64,000 nucleotides of DNA from Clostridium hydrogenum (GCF_021432385.1 NZ_JAEACT010000002.1:310001-374000); one strand, 5' to 3'; positions 8,938-17,073 are shown, numbered from the stretch's first letter. Numbers and translations are program-made. Notes: generated by a model from the sequence alone, not told the origin.

Positions 8938-9429
8938 ATGAAAGATTCAAATCACATGTCATACATTGGAGTTGGCCCTTTTTATGTAATAGCAATATTT
9001 CTATTAACTGTTATTGGATCATGTATAGGAAAACTAAAATACTTTTCAATGGGAATAATATCTTTAACAAAATTCCCATTAACTGTTATCGGCATAACAT
9101 TAATTATCTTAGGAATTATCTTGTGGATACAAGCAGTTATCATATCAAAAATAGATAAAAATATCACAGAAAATAAATTAGTAACTACAGGTGCTTATGC
9201 TTGGGTTCGCAACCCTATATATTCGGCCTTTGCAATTGCATTTACAGGAATATTATGCGTACAAAATAACTTATTTCTCTTAATATTGCCCTTAATTTAT
9301 TGGCTAATTTTAACCATAATTATAAAAAAAGAAGAGATTATTTTAGAAAAAATTTTCGGACAAGAATACTTGATATATAAGTCAAAAGTAAATCGCTGCA
9401 TTCCCTGGTTTCCTAAAAAAATCCTATAA
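8938..9429 (+). CDS. Isoprenylcysteine carboxyl methyltransferase-like membrane protein
   Basis: A 163-residue membrane protein with four or five spans. The C-terminal half has the ICMT/PEMT signature: LVTTGAYAWVRNPIYSAF, followed by EEIILEKIFGQEYLIYKSKVNRCIPWF, which binds SAM at the membrane face. Start ATG with AAGGAGG upstream. The acceptor in bacteria is generally unknown (lipid or small molecule rather than prenyl-cysteine). It follows a truncated soluble methyltransferase, and the deletion that removed the latter's 3' half ended just before this gene. It is closed by a strong hairpin. Confidence 0.88.
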   Translation: MKDSNHMSYIGVGPFYVIAIFLLTVIGSCIGKLKYFSMGIISLTKFPLTVIGITLIILGIILWIQAVIISKIDKNITENKLVTTGAYAWVRNPIYSAFAIAFTGILCVQNNLFLLILPLIYWLILTIIIKKEEIILEKIFGQEYLIYKSKVNRCIPWFPKKIL

Positions 9430-9492
9430 ATCTCGGCTGAAATATCTTAGTATTTTACGATTTTTCAGCCTTAGATTCATAGGATTTTTTTA
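9414..9492. terminator. Strong bidirectional terminator
   Basis: A long inverted repeat, AAAAAAATCCTATAAATCT ... AGATTCATAGGATTTTTTT, encloses an inner stem GGCTGAAA/TTTTCAGCC. It carries T-runs on both strands and lies between the convergent methyltransferase and cupin genes, overlapping the last codons of the former. Confidence 0.85.
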
Positions 9493-9508
9493 ACGTGACA
9501 AAGTATTG

Positions 9509-10081
9509 TTACTCCATGGGTTTATTTACATGAACTGTACCACGTGGATGTTGAGGTGGTGCATAGATAGAATATACTTTGAGCGGCATATTACCCGTAT
9601 TAATAATATTGTGCCAAGTGCCAGCAGGTATCATAATTGCAAAATTATCATCTACTTTAGCTTGAAAATCTAATTTGTTTTTACTTTTTCCCATCTTCGC
9701 AATTGCTTGACCTTGTTCAACACGTATAAATTGATCAACATTTGGATGCATCTCTAAGCCTATATCATCGCCAACTTTAATGCTCATTAGAGTAACTTGC
9801 ATATGCTCTCCTGTCCATAAAGCAGTACGAAAATTTTTATTTTGTTTAGTAGCTGCATCAATATTTACGACATATGGTTGAGGTCCATAATCTCTTAATA
9901 CAAGTGGACTATTAGCAGCACATTGCTGACATTCACTTCTTTCATCATCATACTCCTCCATCTCATCCTCAAAAGGAACATAATAATTATTGAAGTATGG
10001 GCACTGATAAGTTCTATACATATTATATCTTAATGTATCATCACAATAAGGGCATACATATGTCCTACGAATATTACTCAT
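9509..10081 (-). CDS. Cupin protein with Cys-rich N-terminal region
   Basis: A 190-residue protein. Residues 1-65 hold paired cysteines (CPYC, CPYF, CQQC) amid Tyr- and acid-rich sequence and may form a zinc site. Residues 70-185 are a single cupin barrel: motif one GLEMHPNVDQFIRVEQG and motif two IMIPAGTWHNIINTG provide His/Asp/Glu metal ligands. Related clostridial and bacillar proteins of about 110-190 residues are annotated only as cupins; substrate is unknown. Start ATG with a GGAAGGA site. Monocistronic, sharing a bidirectional terminator with the convergent methyltransferase. Confidence 0.85.
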   Translation of the reverse strand: MSNIRRTYVCPYCDDTLRYNMYRTYQCPYFNNYYVPFEDEMEEYDDERSECQQCAANSPLVLRDYGPQPYVVNIDAATKQNKNFRTALWTGEHMQVTLMSIKVGDDIGLEMHPNVDQFIRVEQGQAIAKMGKSKNKLDFQAKVDDNFAIMIPAGTWHNIINTGNMPLKVYSIYAPPQHPRGTVHVNKPME

Positions 10082-10157
10082 ATTCTTCCTTCCCTTTATA
10101 ATACTACAAAATTATAATATGCTGTAAATTTTCATGTGTGCATGTATTTATTTAAAA

Positions 10158-10258
10158 ATTGCTCGTTTATAATTTACTACCCATTTAGATGCATCGTCCT
10201 GATGCCTAAATGGCTTTGACCGTCCTAGTCAAAATTACGCAAATTATAGATGAACAAT
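10158..10258 (-). repeat. Three-way-junction palindrome E, copy 1
   Basis: Outer arms ATTGCTCGTTTATAATTT and a slightly mutated complement enclose two inner hairpins: ATTTAGATGCATC/GATGCCTAAAT and TTTGAC/GTCAAAA. A second copy in the opposite orientation lies at 42064-42164. The flanks (to about 10315) are also shared with that copy. Confidence 0.8.
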
Positions 10259-10329
10259 CTTAAGAATCCATAAAAGTCAACACATCACATCAACGTTCTT
10301 TTAAAAATAGCCTAACATACTAAAAGAAG

Positions 10330-10481
10330 TTATGTTTTAAAATTCCGTAGGCACACTAATATTTCTGATTAATATATCTTTTTTAAATGTATCACTAGAA
10401 ATTAGTATTATGGGGTTAATAATCTTAATGGACTGACGCCCAAACCCCTGGTATGTGTTCTTCCCTTAAACCACTGTAAAT
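10330..10481 (-). repeat. Tail module linked to palindrome P2
   Basis: Reads as the reverse complement of 27402-27545: AAAATTCCGTAGGCAC, the TTAATATATCTTTTTTAAATG part, the GGACTGACGCCCAAACCCC module and CTTAAACCACTGTA. In both places it abuts a palindrome of the P family, so P plus tail is a composite unit. No gene is seen between 10082 and 10598. Confidence 0.75.
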
Positions 10482-10597
10482 GCGAAATAAGTGTATTGCA
10501 GGATGTTTTAAATAAAATTAATAAATCTTAGGCTTTTAAAGTTTTTTGCCTTAGATTTATTAATTTTATTTAATATCGTGCGATACACTTATTTCGC
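10482..10597 (-). repeat. Large palindrome P2 directly after a stop codon
   Basis: GCGAAATAAGTGTATTGCAG ... GCGATACACTTATTTCGC; 116 bases, a shorter version of P1 that lacks the CTCGC/GCTCAGAC apex. It ends one base from the stop codon of the dehydrogenase gene. Confidence 0.85.
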
Positions 10598-10598
10598 A

Positions 10599-11561
10599 TT
10601 ATTCCCTTATTTTAAGTCCGTCGATAATTGTAGATAAATTACTAGCACTATCCTTTAATTGCTTAACTTCATCATCAGTAAGTGGAATCTCAAGTTTTTT
10701 CTCTATACCATTGTTTGTAATAACGCAAGGTATACTTAAAGCAACATCATTAATTCCATATTCACCTTCAAGTGTTGATGAAACTGGAAGAATACTTTCT
10801 TCGTTTAAAAGTATTGCTTTTACAAGTCTACTAACACTCATTGCAATACCAGAACTTGTGTAGCCTTTAAGCTTTAAAACCTCAAGACCAGCATCTCTTA
10901 CTTCTTGGTTAACTTGATCTTTATCAATATTGTTGCTCTCTCCAAAAGTTTTATCAAGCTCGCCAAATGGTATGCCAGCAATATTTACACCACTCCAAGC
11001 TGTAAATGAAGATCCACCATGTTCTCCAAGTACATATCCATGAACATTTTTGCTATCAACATTAAACTTTTTACCTATAATCTTTCTCATACGTGCAGTA
11101 TCAAGCAAAGTACCTGTACCGATTATTTTATTTTTAGGATAATCAAAGCAGTTTTGACAGTAATAAGTAGCAATATCTACAGGATTTGTAACAACAATTA
11201 TAAGTGCTTCTTTAGTGTATTTTGTTATATTATCCATAATAGATTTCATAACCTTCACGTTTGTACCTGCAAGATTTAATCTATCTAACTCTTCTCCAAT
11301 TTTTAAACTTGGTCCTGCTGTTATGACAATTATTTGAGCATCTTTGCAATCTTCATAAGTTCCTGATTTAACATTTACATTAGGACTGTATGCAAAAGAT
11401 GTTGTGTGGCTTGCATCTAATGCTTCTCCACGTGCCTTCTTTTCATTTATATCAACTATAACAACCTCTGATAAAAGGTTAAGTGAAAGAACAGTATTTA
11501 ATACGGCTGATCCAACCATACCAGCACCTACTACTACAAGTTTATTTTTAACAAAATTCAT
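10599..11561 (-). CDS. L-lactate/2-hydroxyacid dehydrogenase, atypical substrate loop
   Basis: A 320-residue NAD-dependent dehydrogenase of the LDH/MDH fold. The N-terminal Rossmann motif is GAGMVGSAV, with the NAD-selecting acid in VIVDINEKKA. Catalytic Asp and Arg lie in LLDTARMR and the catalytic His in GEHGGSSF. The substrate-specificity loop differs from ordinary lactate dehydrogenase: instead of NQKPGETRLDL it reads SLKIGEELDRLNL, so the usual Gln102 and Arg109 positions are changed, and GEHGDS is GEHGGS. Substrate may be a 2-keto acid other than pyruvate. Start ATG at 11561 has AGAGGTGA eight bases upstream. It is a single-gene unit with palindrome P2 at its end. Confidence 0.82.
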   Translation of the reverse strand: MNFVKNKLVVVGAGMVGSAVLNTVLSLNLLSEVVIVDINEKKARGEALDASHTTSFAYSPNVNVKSGTYEDCKDAQIIVITAGPSLKIGEELDRLNLAGTNVKVMKSIMDNITKYTKEALIIVVTNPVDIATYYCQNCFDYPKNKIIGTGTLLDTARMRKIIGKKFNVDSKNVHGYVLGEHGGSSFTAWSGVNIAGIPFGELDKTFGESNNIDKDQVNQEVRDAGLEVLKLKGYTSSGIAMSVSRLVKAILLNEESILPVSSTLEGEYGINDVALSIPCVITNNGIEKKLEIPLTDDEVKQLKDSASNLSTIIDGLKIRE

Positions 11562-11616
11562 GATAAATATCACCTCTACTATTTTTTATAAGCAACCTAA
11601 AAATGGGCTGTCATAC

Positions 11617-11665
11617 TAATATTATTTGAGTATAAAGTAAATTTTATTGCGACAGCTCCTTAATT
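11617..11665. repeat. Degenerate GGGCTGTC/GACAGCTCC hairpin
   Basis: Inverted ends GGGCTGTCATAC and GCGACAGCTCC flank an AT-rich centre upstream of the dehydrogenase. It resembles the GGGGCTGTCGCA/TGCGACAGCCCC hairpin at 20934 and half-sites near 30567 and 50587. The rest of 11666-11907 is AT-rich with no gene visible. Confidence 0.5.
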
Positions 11666-11919
11666 TAGCAAACATATGTGCAACTCCATAACTAATTTTA
11701 TTATAATCGCATATTTTAGTCAATATATTAATAGAATGAAAAAATATTATATATTTAATTTATCAACTGAAATTTTTTTAAAATAAGCTTGACAATCTCC
11801 CTACACTTATCCAATCATAATAAAATTAAATAATCACAAGCTTTAAAGATTACTGCAAAAATTAAAATATTACTTCTAAATAATGATATAATATATATAT
11901 ATAAGAGGTGATTTTAACC

Positions 11920-12300
11920 ATGTCATTATCAAATTTAGATAAAGATATTATTAATCATATTATTGATATTCTAACAAAAAATGCAAGGCCAACACTAATA
12001 TATGTATTTGGTTCGGCTGCTCGAAATGAACTCATGGAGGATAGCGATATTGATATTGCTTATTTAAGTGATGTATCCTTATCAAACTATGAAATATTTA
12101 TGCTTGCAAATGATATTGCTGACGTTGTAAAAAGAGATATTGACTTAATTGATTTAAATAAAGCCTCAACTGTATTTAAAGTCCAAATTGTTGGAAATGG
12201 GAAAGTTATTTATTGCATTGATGACACTAAAAGAATGTATTTTGAGATGTACGCTTTTAAGCATTATGCCTTGCTAAATGAAGATATACGTGAATATTAA
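11920..12300 (+). CDS. MntA-type nucleotidyltransferase antitoxin
   Basis: A 126-residue minimal nucleotidyltransferase. The motif FGSAARNELMEDSDIDI has the Gly-Ser and Asp-x-Asp residues that bind metal and nucleotide, and a third Asp is in DIDLIDL. In HepT/MntA toxin-antitoxin modules this enzyme adds AMP to a tyrosine of the HepT RNase and silences it. Start ATG at 11920 has AGAGGTGA eight bases upstream. The C-terminus is abnormal: the frame ends just where it would join hepT, and only a short piece of hepT follows. So the antitoxin is largely intact but the toxin is gone. Confidence 0.87.
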   Translation: MSLSNLDKDIINHIIDILTKNARPTLIYVFGSAARNELMEDSDIDIAYLSDVSLSNYEIFMLANDIADVVKRDIDLIDLNKASTVFKVQIVGNGKVIYCIDDTKRMYFEMYAFKHYALLNEDIREY

Positions 12301-12371
12301 ACATTCAACGTGCTTGTGAATCCTGCATAGATTTAGCCATGCACATCGTTTCAGAAAAAAGGCTTGGATTA
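12300..12371 (+). pseudogene. HepT toxin fragment
   Basis: Directly after the mntA stop, one frame reads NIQRACESCIDLAMHIVSEK and then RLGL, the conserved helix of HepT proteins. The first roughly 40 residues and the whole C-terminal half, with the RxxxxxY catalytic motif, are absent. After position 12371 the similarity ends in the TetR gene's terminator. This is a deletion relic of a HepT/MntA module. Confidence 0.78.
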
Positions 12372-12389
12372 GTTATAGTATCAAGCCTT
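12359..12389 (-). terminator. Terminator of the TetR gene
   Basis: Stem AAGGCTTG/CAAGCCTT with a 15-base loop, followed on the minus strand by TTTTTT. It overlaps the end of the TetR gene. Confidence 0.8.
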
Positions 12390-13056
12390 ATAAATCTGTT
12401 ATATTCCTGTTACTATACAATTCCTTTAACTGTATAACTTTCTCCATCAAGGCTCCTTTAGGGATACTCAAAAGCTTCTCAAGCATATCTGCTAAAGCTT
12501 CTGACTTTTTTAAAACTTCTTCATTATTAAATCCAAAAACTTTAGGATCAAATATAAAATATAATTCAGTAAGTATGAATTCTGCTACTTCCTCTGGATG
12601 CTCTGTATGGAATATACCTTCAGCTATTCCCTGTCTTATAATGTCAGTAAGCATAACTCTTTTAGTTGCTATTTCAACTACAATTACCTTGTAATGCAAG
12701 CTTGTATTTTCGTCATTATGAAGTGCATCAACAAGTTTATGTTTGTTACCTACACTGTTCTTCTTTGATTCAACATATAACTTTATTACTATTATTAGCT
12801 TTTCAATAGCATCAATATTCTTGCTTTTTACTTCTTCTTTCATTTCTAAAAGCAATTTTTCAGAGTTCCTTGTGAAAATAGCCATAAATATATCTTCTTT
12901 TGATTTAAAATAATAGTAAAAAGTCCCCTGAGCTACCGAAACTTTCTTTACTATATCGCTTACTGAAGTTTTATCATATCCAACAGTTGAAAAAAGCTCT
13001 TCTGCCGCATCAACTAATTCGTTCTTTCTTTCTTCTGGATCTTTTGAAATTCTCAC
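12388..13056 (-). CDS. TetR-family repressor of a MATE efflux pump
   Basis: A 222-residue regulator starting at GTG with GGGGG upstream. The N-terminal 50 residues are a TetR helix-turn-helix (ELFSTVGYDKTSVSDIVKKVSVAQGTFYYYFKSKEDIF); the remainder is the variable helical ligand domain. It lies just downstream of a MATE gene on the same strand, separated by a tandem repeat. A near-palindrome TGACATAAGTCA lies upstream of this gene and two copies of TGACTTAAGTCA lie upstream of the MATE gene, which strongly suggests that it controls both. Confidence 0.92.
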   Translation of the reverse strand: MRISKDPEERKNELVDAAEELFSTVGYDKTSVSDIVKKVSVAQGTFYYYFKSKEDIFMAIFTRNSEKLLLEMKEEVKSKNIDAIEKLIIVIKLYVESKKNSVGNKHKLVDALHNDENTSLHYKVIVVEIATKRVMLTDIIRQGIAEGIFHTEHPEEVAEFILTELYFIFDPKVFGFNNEEVLKKSEALADMLEKLLSIPKGALMEKVIQLKELYSNRNITDL

Positions 13057-13111
13057 GTTATTTCCCCCAATTGAACGTTTTTTATTTTTATCTTAATTAT
13101 AATTAACTGAT

Positions 13112-13123
13112 TGACATAAGTCA
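13112..13123. promoter_or_regulatory. TetR operator O3 (autoregulatory)
   Basis: TGACATAAGTCA within TTGACATAAGTCAA, one base from the perfect TGACTTAAGTCA palindromes before the MATE gene. It lies 56-67 bases upstream of the TetR start codon. Confidence 0.65.
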
Positions 13124-13144
13124 ATTAATCATTACATTCCTATT

Positions 13145-13338
13145 ATAGATAAACCAGTTCAACTACCAAAGTTAACTTGCATCATAATGCCCAGAAGACA
13201 GCATTTTGATACAAACTAATTTTGAAGTTTCACCATAGATAAACCAGTTCAGCTACCAAAGTTAACTTGCATCATAATGCCCAGAAGACAGCATTTTGAT
13301 ACAAATTAATTTTGAAGTTTCACAGGGTTTATCTTTAC
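13145..13338. repeat. Tandem pair of repeat B (90-base period)
   Basis: Unit one is 13145-13234 and unit two is 13235-13338; they differ at only two or three bases. Each starts ATAGATAAACCAGTTC and contains CATCATAATGCCCAGAAG and GAAGTTTCAC. Unit two closes with GGTTTATCTTTAC, complementary to the start, so the complete unit has inverted ends. It runs into the MATE reading frame and supplies its last codons. Confidence 0.9.
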
Positions 13339-14688
13339 TTCTGCATTTTCTAATGACTTCAGCTTTCTTATTTCTGGACATATGAAATACAAAAGAATTA
13401 CTACTAAAATCAAGTCTGTAATAGGGGTTGCTATCCATAATCCCGCAATTCCCATAAATTTAGGCAATATAATAAGCATAGGTATAACTACAATGACCTG
13501 TCTAAGCATAATCAAAATTATTGAATATTTTGCTTTTTCAACATACTGAAAATAACTTGCTCCTAAAAGCATAAATCCAAGTATAGGAAGGCTCATCGAA
13601 TATAGTCTCATAGCTGGTACGCCTATTACTATAAGTCCTTTAGCTCCTCGTCCAAAAGCATAAAAAATATTTTTGCTAAATACTTCAAATAAAATAAATC
13701 CAATTAAAGAAATAATGGTCCCAAATAAAACAGACAATTTAAATGCTTTAAGTATCTTATCATATCTTTTTGCTCCATAGTTATATCCTATTATAGGTTG
13801 AACTCCTTGATTGATACCATTTATAGGCATCAAAACCAGCATATTAACATTATATATAATACCAAAAGCTGCTACAGCCGTATTTCCTCCATATATTAAA
13901 CACTGCTTACTTATAATAATGTTTATGAGTGCTAGAGCAACCTGCATTACAAATCCCGAAGCTCCTATTGAAAGCGATGAAATAATAATATCCTTTTTTA
14001 ATTTTAAATTTTCCAAATGAATTCTTACATTAGATTTTTTTGAAAAGTAAGGTGATGTAGAAAATATTGCTCCGATTGCTGTTGAAATCACTGTAGCAGC
14101 GGCAGAACCTACAATACCCATGTGAAATACAAATATAAACAGTGGATTAAAAATTGTATTGAGAATAATTGATATTAAAAAGTTGACCATTGCCCTCTTA
14201 GCTTTTCCCTGACCCTTTAAAATGTTATTCATGGAACAGCTTAAAACTTGAAAAGGAGTTCCTAAAAGTATTATGCCTGTATAAGTTTCTGCATAGCTTA
14301 AAACCTTTCCTTTTGCTCCTAAAGCTATAAGCATAGGTGTTAAAAAGGTATAGCCAAAGATCATTAAAATAATAGATACTATAAAGGACAAAATAAATGT
14401 ATTTCCAACAATAGTTTCACATTTTTTAATATCGTTTTGTCCAAGGTTTATTGAAACAAGTGAAGTCGCCCCTAATCCAACTAGCAGCGAAAAACCCAGT
14501 ATTACTAAAGTTACAGTATACGATATAGTTACCGCTGAAATTCCAAGCACCCCGACTCCAATACCTACAAACAATTTATCACAAACATTATACAATGCAT
14601 TTGCAAGCATAGATATTATAGATGGTACAGAAAATTTCAGTAAAAGTTTTTTAACATTTCCATTTTCCATTTCATTTATATTTGACAT
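13306..14688 (-). CDS. MATE-family multidrug efflux transporter
   Basis: A 460-residue membrane protein with 12 predicted spans in two similar halves, typical of MATE/NorM-MepA exporters that expel cationic drugs against sodium or protons. Characteristic segments include FSVPSIISMLANALYNVCD at the start and QPIIGYNYGAKRYDK in the second half. Start ATG with GAGGTA upstream. The promoter region holds two identical TetR-type operators. The last eight or nine residues (KINPVKLQN) are encoded by repeat B, so the native C-terminus was replaced when the repeat arrived; it is outside the membrane core, so activity is probably kept. Confidence 0.93.
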   Translation of the reverse strand: MSNINEMENGNVKKLLLKFSVPSIISMLANALYNVCDKLFVGIGVGVLGISAVTISYTVTLVILGFSLLVGLGATSLVSINLGQNDIKKCETIVGNTFILSFIVSIILMIFGYTFLTPMLIALGAKGKVLSYAETYTGIILLGTPFQVLSCSMNNILKGQGKAKRAMVNFLISIILNTIFNPLFIFVFHMGIVGSAAATVISTAIGAIFSTSPYFSKKSNVRIHLENLKLKKDIIISSLSIGASGFVMQVALALINIIISKQCLIYGGNTAVAAFGIIYNVNMLVLMPINGINQGVQPIIGYNYGAKRYDKILKAFKLSVLFGTIISLIGFILFEVFSKNIFYAFGRGAKGLIVIGVPAMRLYSMSLPILGFMLLGASYFQYVEKAKYSIILIMLRQVIVVIPMLIILPKFMGIAGLWIATPITDLILVVILLYFICPEIRKLKSLENAEVKINPVKLQN

Positions 14689-14715
14689 AATACTACCTCC
14701 ATAAAATTTATTGAC

Positions 14716-14727
14716 TGACTTAAGTCA
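14716..14727. promoter_or_regulatory. TetR operator O1
   Basis: Perfect 12-base palindrome TGACTTAAGTCA embedded in TTGACTGACTTAAGTCAAT, 28 bases upstream of the MATE start. Confidence 0.72.
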
Positions 14728-14749
14728 ATTACTATTTTATACCATTGAC

Positions 14750-14761
14750 TGACTTAAGTCA
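14750..14761. promoter_or_regulatory. TetR operator O2
   Basis: Second perfect TGACTTAAGTCA, with its flank also repeated (TTGACTGACTTAAGTCAA), 34 bases from O1. Paired sites suggest two repressor dimers over the MATE promoter. Confidence 0.72.
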
Positions 14762-14806
14762 ATAAATGCTTTTATTAATTTATATTTTCAGCAGAAATTT
14801 TTTTGC

Positions 14807-16093
14807 CTAACCTAGTTTATCTTTAATCCATTTTATACTATACTCTCTATCCTTATTTATAGGAGAAATTTCATCCCAAATGCTCATAAAAAAGTCCTTA
14901 AATCCACTAATTGTGATTGGCTCTTCTATGCTGCCTTCTTCCTCTCCCACCTTTATTAGTAACTTTGCATTTTCTTTTAAAAACATAAATTTAGGAATAT
15001 TATTTATTAAAGGTATCTTGTCCAATATAGCTAGCTTATAATTAGGGCAATTTTCAAGTAAGTAAAGCATATTTTTAAAGCAATTCAAAGTACTCTCGTC
15101 ATCAACATCCTGAATAACTATTATCTCTTTTATATGAAAATTTTTTAATATTTCTTCATTATTTATCTGATGTAATATAAATCTTTTCTCCATATCAAAT
15201 GAAAATATATCACCATTTCTATTCATAATGTCATCTAAGTTTTTGCCATAATCATAATTTAGAATAGGTCGTGTTTGAAGTGACATAAGTAAAACATGTT
15301 TCCTTAACGTTTCTATCTCATCCTTATTTGTATGAAAAAATGCTGAACTTATATATTCGTTAGTTTCATCTGATATAAAAAGCACTGCTGCTAAATCATC
15401 AATTATGATAAATTCAAAAGGTGGAGTTATTGTACCATACTTTATAAAATATCTTGGTTCATATGCTTTTTTTAATTTAAGAAGTTCTGTAATATTTCTT
15501 ACAAGCGTCACTGTCCTAGTATCATTACTTTTTAGCCTCCAAAGATGTCTTACCGTCCAACCACTGCTAACTAATTTTGAAATCATCTTTATAAAATAAT
15601 CATGCATCTTTTCATAACCATCAAGAATATCCTTATCACCTTGAAAGGTCATTAATATTTCTTTGTTTCTACAATTACTTTTATATGCAGTATCCAAAAT
15701 CATGCTAACATATTTAAATACTTCTTCTTTGCCTTTTACAAAAGAAGGCAGCTTACTTAACATATTGTCTTTTTTTAATGTCACCTTATAATTTTTATCT
15801 ACTGTCAAAGAATTTATTTGAGCTTCTCTTAATATATCTAAAATGCTTGTTTCTATTTTATAGCCTAAAGTTTCTATATAATCTTCATATACTTCTTTAT
15901 TTATACCCTTTGAAAGGCAAGCTGATATTTTTTCAACATGATTTGATTTTAAGGCTGGTATTCTCTCGCCCCTAATCCACTTTCTAACATAAGATCCGTC
16001 AACATTTATTTCTCTTGCTAATTTAGAAGCCGTCCATCCTCTAAGTGCAAGTAATTCTGAAAGCAAATCCCCAAATAACATTTTATTTTCCAT
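14807..16093 (-). CDS. HTH (XRE-like) regulator with large unknown sensor region
   Basis: A 428-residue protein. Residues 1-62 are a helix-turn-helix of XRE type (LALRGWTASKLAREINVDGSYVRKWIRGERIP). The remaining 360 residues match no family I recognise; they look soluble, mixed alpha/beta, without TPR periodicity. The ATG at 16093 is chosen because GGAGGT lies seven bases upstream; a longer frame begins 30 codons earlier without a ribosome site. It is divergent from the phosphotransferase/condensation-like pair, so it is a candidate regulator of that pair. That link is inference from position only. Confidence 0.75.
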   Translation of the reverse strand: MENKMLFGDLLSELLALRGWTASKLAREINVDGSYVRKWIRGERIPALKSNHVEKISACLSKGINKEVYEDYIETLGYKIETSILDILREAQINSLTVDKNYKVTLKKDNMLSKLPSFVKGKEEVFKYVSMILDTAYKSNCRNKEILMTFQGDKDILDGYEKMHDYFIKMISKLVSSGWTVRHLWRLKSNDTRTVTLVRNITELLKLKKAYEPRYFIKYGTITPPFEFIIIDDLAAVLFISDETNEYISSAFFHTNKDEIETLRKHVLLMSLQTRPILNYDYGKNLDDIMNRNGDIFSFDMEKRFILHQINNEEILKNFHIKEIIVIQDVDDESTLNCFKNMLYLLENCPNYKLAILDKIPLINNIPKFMFLKENAKLLIKVGEEEGSIEEPITISGFKDFFMSIWDEISPINKDREYSIKWIKDKLG

Positions 16094-16255
16094 ATATATA
16101 CCTCCAAAACAATTTGTCCAGTCCAAAATTGTCCCACTCATGTTTAATGATAGCATTTGCATATATAATAAGTCTATACGCATACAAATAATAGACTTAC
16201 TATTAGTAATTTCAACCTTTAACCTATTTATCTATAAAATTGGGGGGTAATGCAA

Positions 16256-17071
16256 TTGAAACCTGGAAAACTAATTGGTCAGGGCAGAACAGCTGAAATT
16301 TTTGAATGGGGAGAAGATAAAATTTTAAAACTTTTTAGACCTGGCATTTCTAAAACACTAAGTGAAGCTGAATATAAAGCAAGTTTAGAAATTAATAAGA
16401 AGATAAATTCAATTCCTAAAGTTTACGATTTTATTGAAATGGATGGCAGGAGTGGTATCATCTATGAGCGAATTAATGGAACTACAATGCTGAAAGTAAT
16501 ATCAACAAAACCTTGGAAACTATCAAAAGAAGCTCACAGATTAGCAAGGCTACATAAGTCAATTCAGCAAAAAATTGATTTTGAATTGCCTAAGTATACA
16601 GATAGACTAAAGTCAAGTATATCTGAAGTAGCTTTATTATCTGATGATTTAAAAGAAAAGTTATATAAATATATTGATACACTTCCAGATGATAATATAT
16701 TATGCCATGGAGATTTCCACCCAGATAACATATTAATAACAAAAAATAACGCAATAATAATTGACTGGATGACTGCAACAAAAGGAAACCCACTGGCAGA
16801 TGTGGCAAGAACATCAATAATGCTTAAATTCGGTGATGTTCCTGGAAAATCTCGCATGAAAAAAAAGCTTATAGATCTTTTTAGAAAAAAGCTTTTTTTA
16901 GAATACATAAAAGAATATATAAATATCTCAAAAGTTAATATAAATCAAATTAAGAAATGGGAACTTCCAATTGCAGCAGCTAGGCTTATCGAATGGCTAC
17001 CAGAAAGTGAAAAAAGAAATTTATTAAGTTTCGTAACTACTGAACTAACCAAATTATATGGAGGTGAATAA
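16256..17071 (+). CDS. APH/choline-kinase-fold phosphotransferase
   Basis: A 271-residue small-molecule kinase. The catalytic loop CHGDFHPDNILI and the metal-binding IIDWMTA are those of aminoglycoside phosphotransferase-like enzymes; the N-terminal glycine loop is IGQGRTAEIFEWG with Lys in KILKLF. Two starts compete: ATG at 16250 lies only two bases after GGGGGG, whereas TTG at 16256 has an ideal eight-base spacing and is preferred. Close relatives of unknown substrate are common in Clostridium; antibiotic resistance should not be assumed. It ends two bases before the condensation-like gene. Confidence 0.86.
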   Translation: MKPGKLIGQGRTAEIFEWGEDKILKLFRPGISKTLSEAEYKASLEINKKINSIPKVYDFIEMDGRSGIIYERINGTTMLKVISTKPWKLSKEAHRLARLHKSIQQKIDFELPKYTDRLKSSISEVALLSDDLKEKLYKYIDTLPDDNILCHGDFHPDNILITKNNAIIIDWMTATKGNPLADVARTSIMLKFGDVPGKSRMKKKLIDLFRKKLFLEYIKEYINISKVNINQIKKWELPIAAARLIEWLPESEKRNLLSFVTTELTKLYGGE

Positions 17072-17073
17072 AT

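Noticed and set aside
10158..10258. tRNA or riboswitch based on the cloverleaf-like fold
   Set aside because: No acceptor CCA, no T-loop GTTCAAATC pattern, and no gene placed to be controlled; the second copy is embedded in other repeats.
16256..17071. Aminoglycoside resistance kinase
   Set aside because: Only the general APH-fold catalytic motifs are visible; nothing in the sequence points to aminoglycosides.
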